Positions 40,989-49,175 of a DNA stretch of 64,000 bases are shown here, in pieces. How positions within the stretch are numbered: the first letter of the stretch is position 1; each line of letters begins with the position of its first letter. Origin of the DNA: Bacillota bacterium (lineage in GTDB: Bacteria; Bacillota; Clostridia; Peptostreptococcales; Anaerovoracaceae); the NCBI GenBank assembly GCA_030536355.1, contig JAUNQD010000008.1:1-64000 (forward strand), read 5' to 3'. Position numbers and translations under genes: made by a program. The notes beneath the pieces were generated by a model. That model had not been told where the DNA came from. It searched no databases and was given only the letters and a program-made list of their open reading frames with translations.

Positions 40989-41917
40989 TGGCAGATAAGA
41001 TGGCAACAAGACAGGCTTATGGTAAAGCTCTGGTAGAACTGGGTGAAAAGTATCCGCAGCTGGTCGTTATGGATGCAGACCTGAGCAAATCAACTATGAC
41101 TGCTGAATTCGGCAAGGCATATCCTGAAAGATTCTTTAACATGGGTATCGCAGAACAGAACTTGTATGCATCAGCAGCAGGGCTGGCTCTGTCCGGTAAG
41201 ACAGTATGTGCCAGCACATTCGCTATGTTCGCTTCAGGAAGAGCATTTGAAATCATCAGAAACTCCATTGGATATACTAAAGCTAACGTTAAGATCTGTG
41301 CTACTCACGCAGGTATCACGGTAGGTGAAGACGGTGCCAGCCATCAGACTTTTGAAGATATCGCTCTGATGAGAACTATCCCGGGCATGACAGTTATAAA
41401 CCCTTCAGACGGAGTATCAGCTAAGAAACTTCTGGAACAGGCAGTTGCTATGTATGGCCCATGCTATGTTAGACTGGGAAGAGCTGCAGTGCCTACTTTC
41501 TACTGCGAAGATGCTGACATCACTCTTGGCAAGGGCAACCTCGTTAAAGATGGCAAGGATGTTACGATCGTAGCGACAGGTATCATGGTGAATGAAGCTG
41601 TTATGGCAGCTGAAACATTGGCAGCAGAAGGCATCGATGCAAGGATCATCGATATCCATACTATCAAGCCTCTCGATGAAGAGATCATCATCAAGGCGGC
41701 TCAGGAAACTAAGGCCATCGTTACTGCTGAAGAACATTCCGTTATCGGAGGTCTGGGCAGTGCAGTTGCGGAAGTGGTAGTTAAGAACGCACCTGTTAAG
41801 ATGGCTATGGTTGGTCAGAAGGATACATTTGGCGAATCAGGCAAACCTGATCAGTTGAAGGAAAAGTACGGAATGACTGCTGCAGATATCGTTGCAGCTG
41901 TAAAAAGCGTTCTCTAA
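40988..41917 (+). CDS. Transketolase, C-terminal subunit
   Basis: A 309-residue pyrimidine-binding and C-terminal half of the split transketolase. MATRQAYGKALVELGEKYPQLVVMDADLSKST opens the domain; ERFFNMGIAEQNLYASAAGLALSGKTV has the catalytic Glu; THAGITVGEDGASHQTFEDIALMRTIPGM and VTAEEHSVIGGLGSAVAEV follow. The split form is common in Clostridia and archaea. Codon bias is strong in both halves. A terminator lies downstream and overlaps the leader of the next gene. Confidence 0.96.
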   Translation: MADKMATRQAYGKALVELGEKYPQLVVMDADLSKSTMTAEFGKAYPERFFNMGIAEQNLYASAAGLALSGKTVCASTFAMFASGRAFEIIRNSIGYTKANVKICATHAGITVGEDGASHQTFEDIALMRTIPGMTVINPSDGVSAKKLLEQAVAMYGPCYVRLGRAAVPTFYCEDADITLGKGNLVKDGKDVTIVATGIMVNEAVMAAETLAAEGIDARIIDIHTIKPLDEEIIIKAAQETKAIVTAEEHSVIGGLGSAVAEVVVKNAPVKMAMVGQKDTFGESGKPDQLKEKYGMTAADIVAAVKSVL

Positions 41918-41942
41918 CAGAGACATTTTCTAAATAGGAATA

Positions 41943-41995
41943 AACCCCTTTACCATGTAATAAATTCTAGTAAGGATTCATGGAAAGGGGTTTTT
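41943..41995 (+). terminator. Terminator whose 3' arm contains the next gene's Shine-Dalgarno
   Basis: AAACCCCTTTACCATG at 41942-41957 pairs with CATGGAAAGGGGTTT at 41979-41993, followed by T's. AAGGGG within the 3' arm is also the only Shine-Dalgarno for GTG 41998. Confidence 0.8.
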
Positions 41996-41997
41996 GT

Positions 41998-42465
41998 GTG
42001 AAAAATAATAATGAGAAGAAATCCTGCGGCAAAAAAATGAAGGTTATCATTTTAACACTAGCTGTTACAGTGGGAATATGTGCAGCTGTTCTTGGAACAG
42101 GCATATCAGGCGGAGAAAAAAATGTAAAATTTGATGAAGTCAGCGAAAAAAAGATGCCGGCAGATATAACGAACGAAGTAATACCTGAATATAGGGAATT
42201 CGAGCGTGCTCTGGCATGTATGATCGATGATGATGTATATGTGATAGTCACCAGAGGTGAAAAGCCGTCATCAGGGTTTCATGTGTCTGTAGATAAGATA
42301 AAAATCGAAGAAAAAGATGATAAAAGCAATCTGATAGTATATGCATTGTTTGAAGATCCGGACAAAGAAACACCTATCTCACAGATCGTAACATATCCTT
42401 TGTGTGTTGTGAAAACTGACCTGAATGATCTGCCTGATACCATAGAATTGCGCATACAATATTGA
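41998..42465 (+). CDS. PrcB-like membrane-anchored protein
   Basis: A protein of about 155 residues with a lysine-rich N-terminus, one hydrophobic helix (about 14-36) and an exported domain resembling the PrcB_C family (DDVYVIVTRGEKPSSGFHVSVDKI, then ISQIVTYPLCVVKTDL). PrcB is a partner of a subtilisin-like protease in spirochetes; in Firmicutes such small proteins are mostly of unknown role. No protease gene is adjacent. GTG 41998 with AAGGGG seven bases before it is likely; an in-frame ATG at 41980 has no Shine-Dalgarno. The ribosome binding site lies in a terminator stem, so expression may be low or controlled. Confidence 0.7.
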   Translation: MKNNNEKKSCGKKMKVIILTLAVTVGICAAVLGTGISGGEKNVKFDEVSEKKMPADITNEVIPEYREFERALACMIDDDVYVIVTRGEKPSSGFHVSVDKIKIEEKDDKSNLIVYALFEDPDKETPISQIVTYPLCVVKTDLNDLPDTIELRIQY

Positions 42466-42487
42466 AAAAAATACTAACGAACAAAGC

Positions 42488-42520
42488 TCGACATGATTTT
42501 CACATAACTTTCACTTAACG
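42488..42520 (+). promoter_or_regulatory. Three tandem 11-bp repeats, PhoP/PhoB-box-like
   Basis: TCGACATGATT (42488-42498), TTCACATAACT (42499-42509) and TTCACTTAACG (42510-42520). The 11-bp period and TTCACA core fit tandem binding of an OmpR/PhoB-type regulator. They end 43 bp before the -35 of the ftsE promoter. Confidence 0.5.
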
Positions 42521-42538
42521 ACAGCAAATACACCGAAT

Positions 42539-42580
42539 ATAGTGGTTATTTCCCCATAAAATATTGAAATAATCAACTAT
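42539..42580. promoter_or_regulatory. Imperfect inverted repeat around the ftsE -35 box
   Basis: ATAGTGGTTATTTC (42539-42552) and GAAATAATCAACTAT (42566-42580), 13 nt apart. It overlaps the -35 hexamer and could be an operator or chance A/T symmetry. Confidence 0.35.
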
Positions 42581-42592
42581 ATGTAGTAAAAT
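42564..42592 (+). promoter_or_regulatory. Predicted ftsE operon promoter
   Basis: TTGAAA (42564-42569), 17-bp spacer, TAAAAT (42587-42592). Confidence 0.65.
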
Positions 42593-42632
42593 TTACATGT
42601 ATGTTTAAGTGTAGGAAAGGACAACACAACAG

Positions 42633-43397
42633 ATGATCGTATTTAAAAATGTAACTAAATATTACAAATCAAATGTCGGGCTTGAGAAAGTTTCCGTTAG
42701 GATCAATAAAGGCGATTTCGTTTTCCTGGTAGGACCAAGCGGTGCCGGAAAATCGACTTTCATAAAGCTGATACTTAAAGAAATAGATGCAGATTCGGGA
42801 AGTATACTCGTAAGAGGCAATGATGTTACCCAGTTATCCAACAGACAGGTGCCTAAACTGAGAAGGAACATAGGGATCGTATTCCAGGACTTCAGACTTC
42901 TTCCTAAGAAGACTGTGTATGAGAACGTTGCCTTCGCAATGGAAATCATACATCAGCCAAAGAAGCTGATAGATAAATATGTTCCCCAGGTTCTCAGTAT
43001 GGTAGGCATCTCCGAAAAAGCGGACAAGTATCCAGATGAACTGTCTGCAGGTGAACAACAGAGAGTGGCGATCGCAAGAGCCATCGTAAATAAGCCGAGG
43101 ATCCTTATTGCGGACGAGCCTACAGGAAATCTTGACCCTGATACAGCATGGGAAATCATGCAGCTCCTCGATCAGATCAACAAGAGAGGAACTACGATAG
43201 TAATGGTTACGCATGCCAAGGATATCGTTGACAAGATGGGTAAGCGAGTTATAGCCATCGAAAAGGGCAGGATAGTTAGAGATGAATTCGGTGCTTACGG
43301 ATTTGAAGAAGCACTGGCAGAAGTTGATATGGGTTCCGACACTATAATGAGCAGACGCACATTCAGATCCAGATTCATGAGAGGAGGAAGAGACTAG
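42633..43397 (+). CDS. ftsE: Cell-division ABC ATPase FtsE
   Basis: A 254-residue ATPase that works with FtsX to activate murein hydrolases at the septum or lateral wall. Walker A is GPSGAGKST, the signature [15 protein letters not shown], Walker B ILIADEPTGNLD and the H-loop VMVTHAKDI. VTKYYKSNVGLEKVSVRINKGDFVFLVG and NIGIVFQDFRLLPKKTVYENVAFAME are typical of FtsE. It has a C-terminal extension of about 30 residues, basic at its end (MSRRTFRSRFMRGGRD). It overlaps ftsX by one base and is the first gene of a five-gene envelope/repair operon. Confidence 0.96.
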   Translation: MIVFKNVTKYYKSNVGLEKVSVRINKGDFVFLVGPSGAGKSTFIKLILKEIDADSGSILVRGNDVTQLSNRQVPKLRRNIGIVFQDFRLLPKKTVYENVAFAMEIIHQPKKLIDKYVPQVLSMVGISEKADKYPDELSAGEQQRVAIARAIVNKPRILIADEPTGNLDPDTAWEIMQLLDQINKRGTTIVMVTHAKDIVDKMGKRVIAIEKGRIVRDEFGAYGFEEALAEVDMGSDTIMSRRTFRSRFMRGGRD

Positions 43398-44287
43398 TGA
43401 AAAGATTTTTATACACTCTGAAGCAGTCCTTCCTGCAGGTATTCAGAAACAGAGCAATGTCATTGGCATCGATATTTGCCATTACAGCTATGCTTATCAT
43501 ATTGAGTATTTTCTTCATACTCGTTATCAATATCAATACGGCTGCACAGGCCATAAAGAATGATTATGACTCCATCGAAGTATTCATGGAAGATGAAGCG
43601 ACCAAGGCAGATGCCAATAAGATCATCCATGAAATGGATAACAGAGATGGAGTAGCAGATGCATATTATAAGACTAAAGAAGAAGCTCTTGCAGATTTCA
43701 GAGCAAGATGGGGTGAAAACGCATATCTTCTAGATACACTTACCGAAAATCCTTTGCCTAATTCAGTTGTTATCATGATATCCGATTTGGATGAGGCGGA
43801 AGACATAGCTAAACAGGCAGGATCGTATGACGGTGTTGAAGACGTTAAATTCTATAAAGACACGGTGGACAAGCTTCTTAAAGCAACAAAATTCATCCAG
43901 ATAGCTGCTATCGTAGTAATGATATTCTTGATCATAGTATCTGTTGTAGTAGTATCTAACACGATAAAACTGACTGTACTTAATAGATCTAATGAGATCA
44001 ATATAATGAAATATATCGGAGCAACCAACTGGTTCATCAGAGGACCTTTCCTTTGTGAAGGGATCATCATCGGTGTGATTGCTGCGGCCATATCTGTAGG
44101 GTTATCAGCACTGATGTATGGTGAATTGGTCAAGGCTATCGGTGAGCAGATATTCTCCATATTATCAGTTCCTATGGTACCGGTAGGATTTTTGGTGCTG
44201 AACTTCGCATTGATATTCTTGGCTTTGGGAGTAAGTATCGGTGCATGCGGAAGTATAGTTTCCATGAGAAAGTTCCTTGATAAGTAA
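43397..44287 (+). CDS. ftsX: Cell-division permease FtsX
   Basis: A 296-residue membrane protein with four helices (about 22-45, 170-195, 221-245, 262-285) and one large external loop (about 50-165) that recruits the murein hydrolase activator. The N-terminus KRFLYTLKQSFLQVFRNRAMSLASIFAITAMLI and KLTVLNRSNEINIMKYIGATNWFIRGPFLCEG are family signatures. It starts with GTG at 43397, overlapping the ftsE stop. The M23 protein that follows is the likely partner reached through the loop. Confidence 0.96.
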   Translation: MKRFLYTLKQSFLQVFRNRAMSLASIFAITAMLIILSIFFILVININTAAQAIKNDYDSIEVFMEDEATKADANKIIHEMDNRDGVADAYYKTKEEALADFRARWGENAYLLDTLTENPLPNSVVIMISDLDEAEDIAKQAGSYDGVEDVKFYKDTVDKLLKATKFIQIAAIVVMIFLIIVSVVVVSNTIKLTVLNRSNEINIMKYIGATNWFIRGPFLCEGIIIGVIAAAISVGLSALMYGELVKAIGEQIFSILSVPMVPVGFLVLNFALIFLALGVSIGACGSIVSMRKFLDK

Positions 44288-44306
44288 TGATATTGGGGTG
44301 GTAATA

Positions 44307-45377
44307 ATGAGGAAAAAGAAATTAGTATTTATAATAGCAATAATGACTGTCCTTATGATGGGATTCCAGACTGCTTTTGTCAATGCTGAAAGCTTAAGCG
44401 AGATCAGACAGCAGATAAGAGAAAAGGAAGCTGCACTTGAGAGGGGCAGATCACAAGAAAAAGATCTGGCTTCACAAGTAGCTGCTCTTGAACAGGAACT
44501 GGCAAGACTTGATACGGCAATTGCCGAAGGAGAAGCTGAACTTAAAAAACTTGAAAAAGAACTGGCGGAAGCTCAGGCAAAAGTCGATACACAGAATGAA
44601 AATCTCAATGGAAGATTGAGAAATATGTATAAGACAAGTTCTGTCGGTTATGTTGATGTTCTTTTAGATTCAGGCAGTTTTTCTGAATTCCTGACGAATC
44701 TTGAGCTCGTTAAGATAATATACAGCAAGGACCAGGAAGTACTCAAGGAATTAAAGGATGCCAGAAAAGTAGTCGAAGAGAAAAAAGCTGAAGTTGAGAC
44801 CCTTCAGGCAGAACTGGAAGAATCAAGAAAGGTCACTGCATCTAATAAGGCAGTAATAGATGAAAAGAAAAAAGAGATCGCTGCATCTAACGCACAAATG
44901 CAGGCAGCACTCAACGCGCTGGAGCAGGATGCATATAAGCTTATTGCAGAGAGTCAGGGCTCGATAGATCCGAACGCTCCTTATGCAGGAGGTGTTATGG
45001 CCCATCCATCACCAACATGCACAGTAATCACTTCGCCTTTTGGATACAGAACCAGCCCTGCAGGTTATCATACAGGTATCGACTTGGCCAGATACGGCAG
45101 TGCACATGGTCACTCTATAGTTGCAGCTAATGATGGTGTCGTTATCCGTGCTTCTTGGTATGGTGGATACGGAAACTGCATTATGATCGACCATGGTGGC
45201 GGCGTAGTTACACTGTATGGTCATGCATCCAGATTGAATGTAAGTAAAGGTCAGTATGTAATGAGAGGACAAAAAATAGGTGAGATTGGTAATACCGGAT
45301 ATTCATTCGGAGCACATCTTCATTTCGAAGTGCAGATCAATGGCAGCCATAAAAACCCATATTCATACATATATTGA
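44307..45377 (+). CDS. Secreted M23 peptidase with coiled coil (EnvC/PcsB-type FtsEX partner)
   Basis: A 356-residue exported protein. A signal peptide (1 to about 27, ending FVNAES) is followed by a long coiled coil (about 28-215, EIRQQIREKEAALERGRSQEKDLASQVAALEQEL) and a LytM/M23 endopeptidase domain with HTGIDLARYG (metal His and Asp) and HLHFEVQ. This layout is that of EnvC and of the FtsX-activated hydrolases of Gram-positives. ATG 44307 with GGGGTGG upstream is used rather than the earlier ATG 44277 inside ftsX. Metal ligands look complete, so it is probably an active endopeptidase. Confidence 0.93.
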   Translation: MRKKKLVFIIAIMTVLMMGFQTAFVNAESLSEIRQQIREKEAALERGRSQEKDLASQVAALEQELARLDTAIAEGEAELKKLEKELAEAQAKVDTQNENLNGRLRNMYKTSSVGYVDVLLDSGSFSEFLTNLELVKIIYSKDQEVLKELKDARKVVEEKKAEVETLQAELEESRKVTASNKAVIDEKKKEIAASNAQMQAALNALEQDAYKLIAESQGSIDPNAPYAGGVMAHPSPTCTVITSPFGYRTSPAGYHTGIDLARYGSAHGHSIVAANDGVVIRASWYGGYGNCIMIDHGGGVVTLYGHASRLNVSKGQYVMRGQKIGEIGNTGYSFGAHLHFEVQINGSHKNPYSYIY

Positions 45378-45426
45378 TCAAGACATCAAGTGATTAAATT
45401 TAAAGGTATCGGGAGAAATTATAATA

Positions 45427-47064
45427 ATGGTGAGAAAACCGGAAGAAATATTAAATGAACTGCTTAGAGACCGAGGAATCGAATCAGCAGAAGATATTTC
45501 CGAGTTTCTCTCTGACAGACCAAAGAAAACTTATGATCCATTCCTGCTTCTTAATATGGAGGCGGGAGTGGATTTGCTGTTGTCGGAGATAAATAAGGGA
45601 ACGAGGATTTGCATTTACGGCGATTATGATGCAGATGGAGTAACATCAATATGCATTTTGTCCCATATTATTGGAATTCTGACAGACGATCTGACATATT
45701 ATATCCCATCAAGATTTGAAGAGGGGTATGGTCTCAATAAAAATGCTGTCAAGAAACTCCATGACGATGGTGTAGGACTCATGATCACTGTAGACTGTGG
45801 CAGTGTTTCATACGAAGAAGTAGAATACGCCAAAGAACTGGGAATGAGGGTCATAGTTACAGATCATCATAGTATAGACAGCATCAAGGCTGATACAATT
45901 CTCATAAATCCCAAGCAGAAGGAATGTACATATCCTTTCAAGGAACTGGCGGGATGCGGTGTAGCATTCAAAATGGCACAAGCCATACAGCAGAGAGCCG
46001 GACTTCCTAAATCTGTAATAAATGATGTGCTGGATCTGACAGCAGTCGGTACAGTCGGAGATGTGGTTTCTCTTACAGATGAAAACAGGACAATCGTTAA
46101 ATATGGTCTTAACAAAGTCAATGCGGGAGCGAGGCAATCATTAAAAAAACTGAAAGAAGCCATATCCCTCAAGTGGATAACATCTGAAAACATTGCTTTT
46201 GGCATCGCACCTCATATCAATGCAGCAGGAAGGATGGCCAGCGCCCGCGATGCTGTTGAACTGTTCATGGCTGATAATGAGATGATTATGGATAAGAAGG
46301 TAGAAGACCTTGTCTTTTATAACAGCCAACGAAAGAAAAAACAGGAGGAGGCCTACAATAAAGGTATAGAGCTCCTTACAGGCAATGAAAAATTCGTCGT
46401 ACTCCATATGGAAAACATTCATGAAGGAATAGGCGGCATCGTTGCAGGTAAGATAAAAGAAACTACAGGCCGCCCGACCATAATAGTTACTCCATCGGGA
46501 GAAGGATATCTTAAGGGTACAGGAAGAAGCATAGATAAGATAGATATATATCAAGTGCTAAAGAATCATGAAGAACTTTTTGAAAGATTCGGTGGTCATA
46601 GAAGTGCCTGCGGATTTTTAATGAAGAAGGATAACCTGAAAGCACTTAGAGAAAAACTTGACCATGAGATGGATCGGCTTTTGGAAGAGGATCCAAATGT
46701 CTTTGAAACTGAATCGTTGTGGGATATGGAGCTTATGCCTGAAGAAATCAGTGTAGAGTTAGCTTGTGAACTGATGAAGATGGAACCTGTAGGGCAGGGA
46801 AACCCTAGACCGGTATTCGTTTTAAGAAACATAAGGCCTGCACAAGTCAGATTCATGGGTTCTGACAGCGCCCACGCCAAGTTCAATGCCGAATCCGAAA
46901 ATGGAAAGAGGGCAGAATGCGTTCTTTTTCAGAAAGCACAAGAAAAGAGAGACCTTCTCTGCGGAGGAGATTTAATAGATATAATAGGAACGATCGAACT
47001 TCAGAAGTGGAATGGACGAGAGAGAGTTCAGTTTATCGTTGAGGAGATCAAAAAATGCAAATAA
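45427..47064 (+). CDS. recJ: Single-stranded-DNA-specific exonuclease RecJ
   Basis: A 545-residue DHH-family 5'-3' exonuclease for recombination and repair. Motifs are YGDYDADGVTSICIL (66-74 region), VDCGS, VTDHHSID, LDLTAVGTVGDVVSLTDENR, and the DHHA1 domain with GIGGIVAGKIKE and FGGHRSACGF. An OB-fold follows at the C-terminus. The core length is that of short RecJ forms. It overlaps ctpA by 10 bp. Its presence between envelope genes is operon packing rather than a functional hint. Confidence 0.96.
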   Translation: MVRKPEEILNELLRDRGIESAEDISEFLSDRPKKTYDPFLLLNMEAGVDLLLSEINKGTRICIYGDYDADGVTSICILSHIIGILTDDLTYYIPSRFEEGYGLNKNAVKKLHDDGVGLMITVDCGSVSYEEVEYAKELGMRVIVTDHHSIDSIKADTILINPKQKECTYPFKELAGCGVAFKMAQAIQQRAGLPKSVINDVLDLTAVGTVGDVVSLTDENRTIVKYGLNKVNAGARQSLKKLKEAISLKWITSENIAFGIAPHINAAGRMASARDAVELFMADNEMIMDKKVEDLVFYNSQRKKKQEEAYNKGIELLTGNEKFVVLHMENIHEGIGGIVAGKIKETTGRPTIIVTPSGEGYLKGTGRSIDKIDIYQVLKNHEELFERFGGHRSACGFLMKKDNLKALREKLDHEMDRLLEEDPNVFETESLWDMELMPEEISVELACELMKMEPVGQGNPRPVFVLRNIRPAQVRFMGSDSAHAKFNAESENGKRAECVLFQKAQEKRDLLCGGDLIDIIGTIELQKWNGRERVQFIVEEIKKCK

Positions 47065-48182
47065 GCAAGAAAAAATTCATAGTTTGCCTGATAACAGCAG
47101 CCCTTGTCGGAAGCATAATCACAAGCGGTGTGCTAGGTATCAAAGTAAACTTATCCGGCGGTGTTGATGATAAATACGCCAAGATGGAGAGACTGTATCA
47201 GTATATAAACTCAACTTATTATGAAGAGGCTGATATGGATGTTTTGATGGAAGGTGCATACAAGGGCTTCGTGGAAGCTTTGGGTGACCCATATTCATCA
47301 TATATGACAGCTGAAGAATATGCCAACTGGATGACAAATATAGAAGGTGAATATTCCGGTATCGGAGTTACATTCACGCAGGATCAGGAAGGCAAATTTA
47401 TCGTAATATCTGTTGAGAAAGAGTCTCCGGCAGAAATAGCAGGCATGAAGTCAGGTGATATCATCACTAAGGTCAACGGTAAAACTTATGACAACATGGA
47501 ATTGCTGGCAAATGATATCAAAGGCAAGGAAGGAACGAATGTCAAGATATCATATATGAGAGACGGAGCTGAAACTACGGTAGAGATTACTCGTAAAAAA
47601 ATCGTACAGCATAGTGTTTCTCATGAGATGATAGACAGTAAGACAGGATATATTAACATAACATCTTTTATGGACAACACGTATGAAGATTTCAAGGCAG
47701 CTCTAGACGATGTGGAATCAAAGGGTGCTCAGAAGTTGATCCTGGATCTGAGAGATAACGGAGGCGGTTTGTTGACATCATGTATCAATGTAGCTGATGA
47801 ATTCCTTGACAAAGGCATAGTAGTGTATGTTGAAGGCCGAGATCAGGAGAAAAAGGAATATAAGTCCAAGAATGGCAAAACTGACCTTGAAACAGTAGTG
47901 ATTGTCAATGAAAACAGTGCCAGTGCCGCAGAAATACTTGCTGCAGCATTGAAGGACAATGGATTCAAGCTGGTGGGACAGACCACATTCGGTAAAGGTG
48001 TGATCCAATCCACAGTTGAGCTGAAGGATGGATCTGCTTTGAAATGGACAATAATGCAGTATTTTTCACCAAAGGGCAATGTCATCAATAAGAAGGGTGT
48101 AACTCCTGAATTCATCATTGAAAATGATGATAAGGCTGATAAAGATGAGCAGCTTGAGAAGGCTAAGGAACTTCTGAAATAG
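47055..48182 (+). CDS. ctpA: C-terminal processing protease, S41 family
   Basis: A 375-residue exported serine protease. The N-terminal signal-anchor is about 8-29. A PDZ domain follows (about 90-185, YSGIGVTFTQDQEGKFIVISVEKESPAEIAGMKSGDIITKVNG). The S41 domain has the nucleophile in VNENSASAAEILAAAL and the catalytic Lys in TTFGKGVIQ. It cleaves proteins from their C-terminus outside the membrane; CtpA-type proteases often trim cell-wall hydrolases or sporulation regulators. Its position behind FtsEX and the M23 protein suggests a wall target. The ATG lies within the end of recJ. Confidence 0.95.
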   Translation: MQISKKKFIVCLITAALVGSIITSGVLGIKVNLSGGVDDKYAKMERLYQYINSTYYEEADMDVLMEGAYKGFVEALGDPYSSYMTAEEYANWMTNIEGEYSGIGVTFTQDQEGKFIVISVEKESPAEIAGMKSGDIITKVNGKTYDNMELLANDIKGKEGTNVKISYMRDGAETTVEITRKKIVQHSVSHEMIDSKTGYINITSFMDNTYEDFKAALDDVESKGAQKLILDLRDNGGGLLTSCINVADEFLDKGIVVYVEGRDQEKKEYKSKNGKTDLETVVIVNENSASAAEILAAALKDNGFKLVGQTTFGKGVIQSTVELKDGSALKWTIMQYFSPKGNVINKKGVTPEFIIENDDKADKDEQLEKAKELLK

Positions 48183-48231
48183 AATAACAAAAAAATTGAA
48201 TACAATTCGCTTTAAGACATTAAAGTATTTG

Positions 48232-48260
48232 TTGACTACAATCTCAAAGAGTGTTACAAT
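48232..48260 (+). promoter_or_regulatory. Predicted yerC promoter
   Basis: TTGACT (48232-48237), 17-bp spacer, TACAAT (48255-48260). A short hairpin TGCGG-ATCA-CCGCA follows in the leader (48274-48288). Confidence 0.7.
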
Positions 48261-48311
48261 CAATTTATGAATACTGCGGATCACCGCATTAATGTTTGAA
48301 AGGAGTTCCAT

Positions 48312-48611
48312 ATGGCATACGAATCAAAATTCAAGAGAGATGATATAGATGAACTGTTCAAAGCCGTTTTACTTCTTGAAGATGAAGAAGACTGCTACAG
48401 ATTTTTCGAAGACATCTGCACCATCAATGAAATCCATGCGATAGCACAGAGACTTCAGGTGGCCAAATTGCTTTCAGAAGGTAAAACTTACAGTGAGATC
48501 GAAAATCTTACGAAAGCATCTACTGCTACGATCAGCAGGATCAACAAATGCCTTGTATATGGGGCTGAAGGATATCAGCGTATCCTCGAACGTATGAAAG
48601 ACGACGAATAA
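48312..48611 (+). CDS. YerC/TrpR-family transcriptional regulator
   Basis: A 99-residue all-helical DNA-binding protein of the TrpR superfamily, YerC/YecD type. DEEDCYRFFEDICTINEIHAIAQRLQVAKLLSEGKTYSEIENLTKASTATISRINKCL contains the helix-turn-helix. The ligand and targets are unknown in this family. It has its own near-consensus promoter and AAAGGAG Shine-Dalgarno. It may control itself through the leader. Confidence 0.93.
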   Translation: MAYESKFKRDDIDELFKAVLLLEDEEDCYRFFEDICTINEIHAIAQRLQVAKLLSEGKTYSEIENLTKASTATISRINKCLVYGAEGYQRILERMKDDE

Positions 48612-48630
48612 ATCAATATCAAGGAATGAT

Positions 48631-48659
48631 AAATGGCGGCGCTTATGTACCGCCATTTT
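48631..48659 (+). terminator. Hairpin with T-rich tail at the start of the PPTase gene
   Basis: AAATGGCGG (48631-48639), 10-nt loop, CCGCCATTT (48650-48658), TTTAATAA. It may end yerC and also covers the annotated PPTase start codon. Confidence 0.5.
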
Positions 48660-49154
48660 AATAATGTTATGGAACTATATATCATAGAAAATTACAAAGA
48701 AAGATATCCTGATCTTAAGGGAAGCACCTTGACGGATCAGCTGATAAAGGACTGTCTAATGGAGTATGGTATGCAAAGCGCACAAGTGCTTCGTACGCCC
48801 AAGGGGAAGCCATTCGTAGGCGGACTGCATCTATCGGTAAGCCACGGAGGTGATTATTTCGTATGCTTGATCGCAGATAAGCCCGTTGGTATCGATGTTC
48901 AGGAAAACAGGAAAGTGGCAGCAGATAAGATCGCAGAAAGATACTTTACAGATGCTGAGATCAAATACATGGAAGAAAACAAAGAGTCGGGTTTTTTTAT
49001 TCTCTGGACAAGGAAGGAAGCCTATAGCAAGCTGACAGGAGAAGGTCTGGCAGAGGTTCTTAGGGGTACTGAAGTTCTTGAGCGAAAGGACGTTCAATTC
49101 ACCGATTTCCAATTGGAAGATGGAGTATGGTGTTCATATTGTATCGAAGTATAG
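48633..49154 (+). CDS. 4'-phosphopantetheinyl transferase (Sfp type)
   Basis: A protein of up to 173 residues that attaches phosphopantetheine to carrier proteins. LHLSVSHGGDYFVCLIADKPVGIDVQ has the Mg-binding Asp, and RYFTDAEIKYMEENKESGFFILWTRKEAYSKLTGEG is the second signature. Two starts are possible: ATG 48633 with AAGGAATG upstream (used here), or ATG 48669 (MELYIIENYKER), which better matches the family N-terminus but lacks a Shine-Dalgarno. A terminator-like hairpin covers the first start. No PKS or NRPS lies in the window, so the target may be AcpP or a distant cluster. Confidence 0.88.
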   Translation: MAALMYRHFNNVMELYIIENYKERYPDLKGSTLTDQLIKDCLMEYGMQSAQVLRTPKGKPFVGGLHLSVSHGGDYFVCLIADKPVGIDVQENRKVAADKIAERYFTDAEIKYMEENKESGFFILWTRKEAYSKLTGEGLAEVLRGTEVLERKDVQFTDFQLEDGVWCSYCIEV

Positions 49155-49175
49155 TGCAATAAGTTTTGAGGTAAT

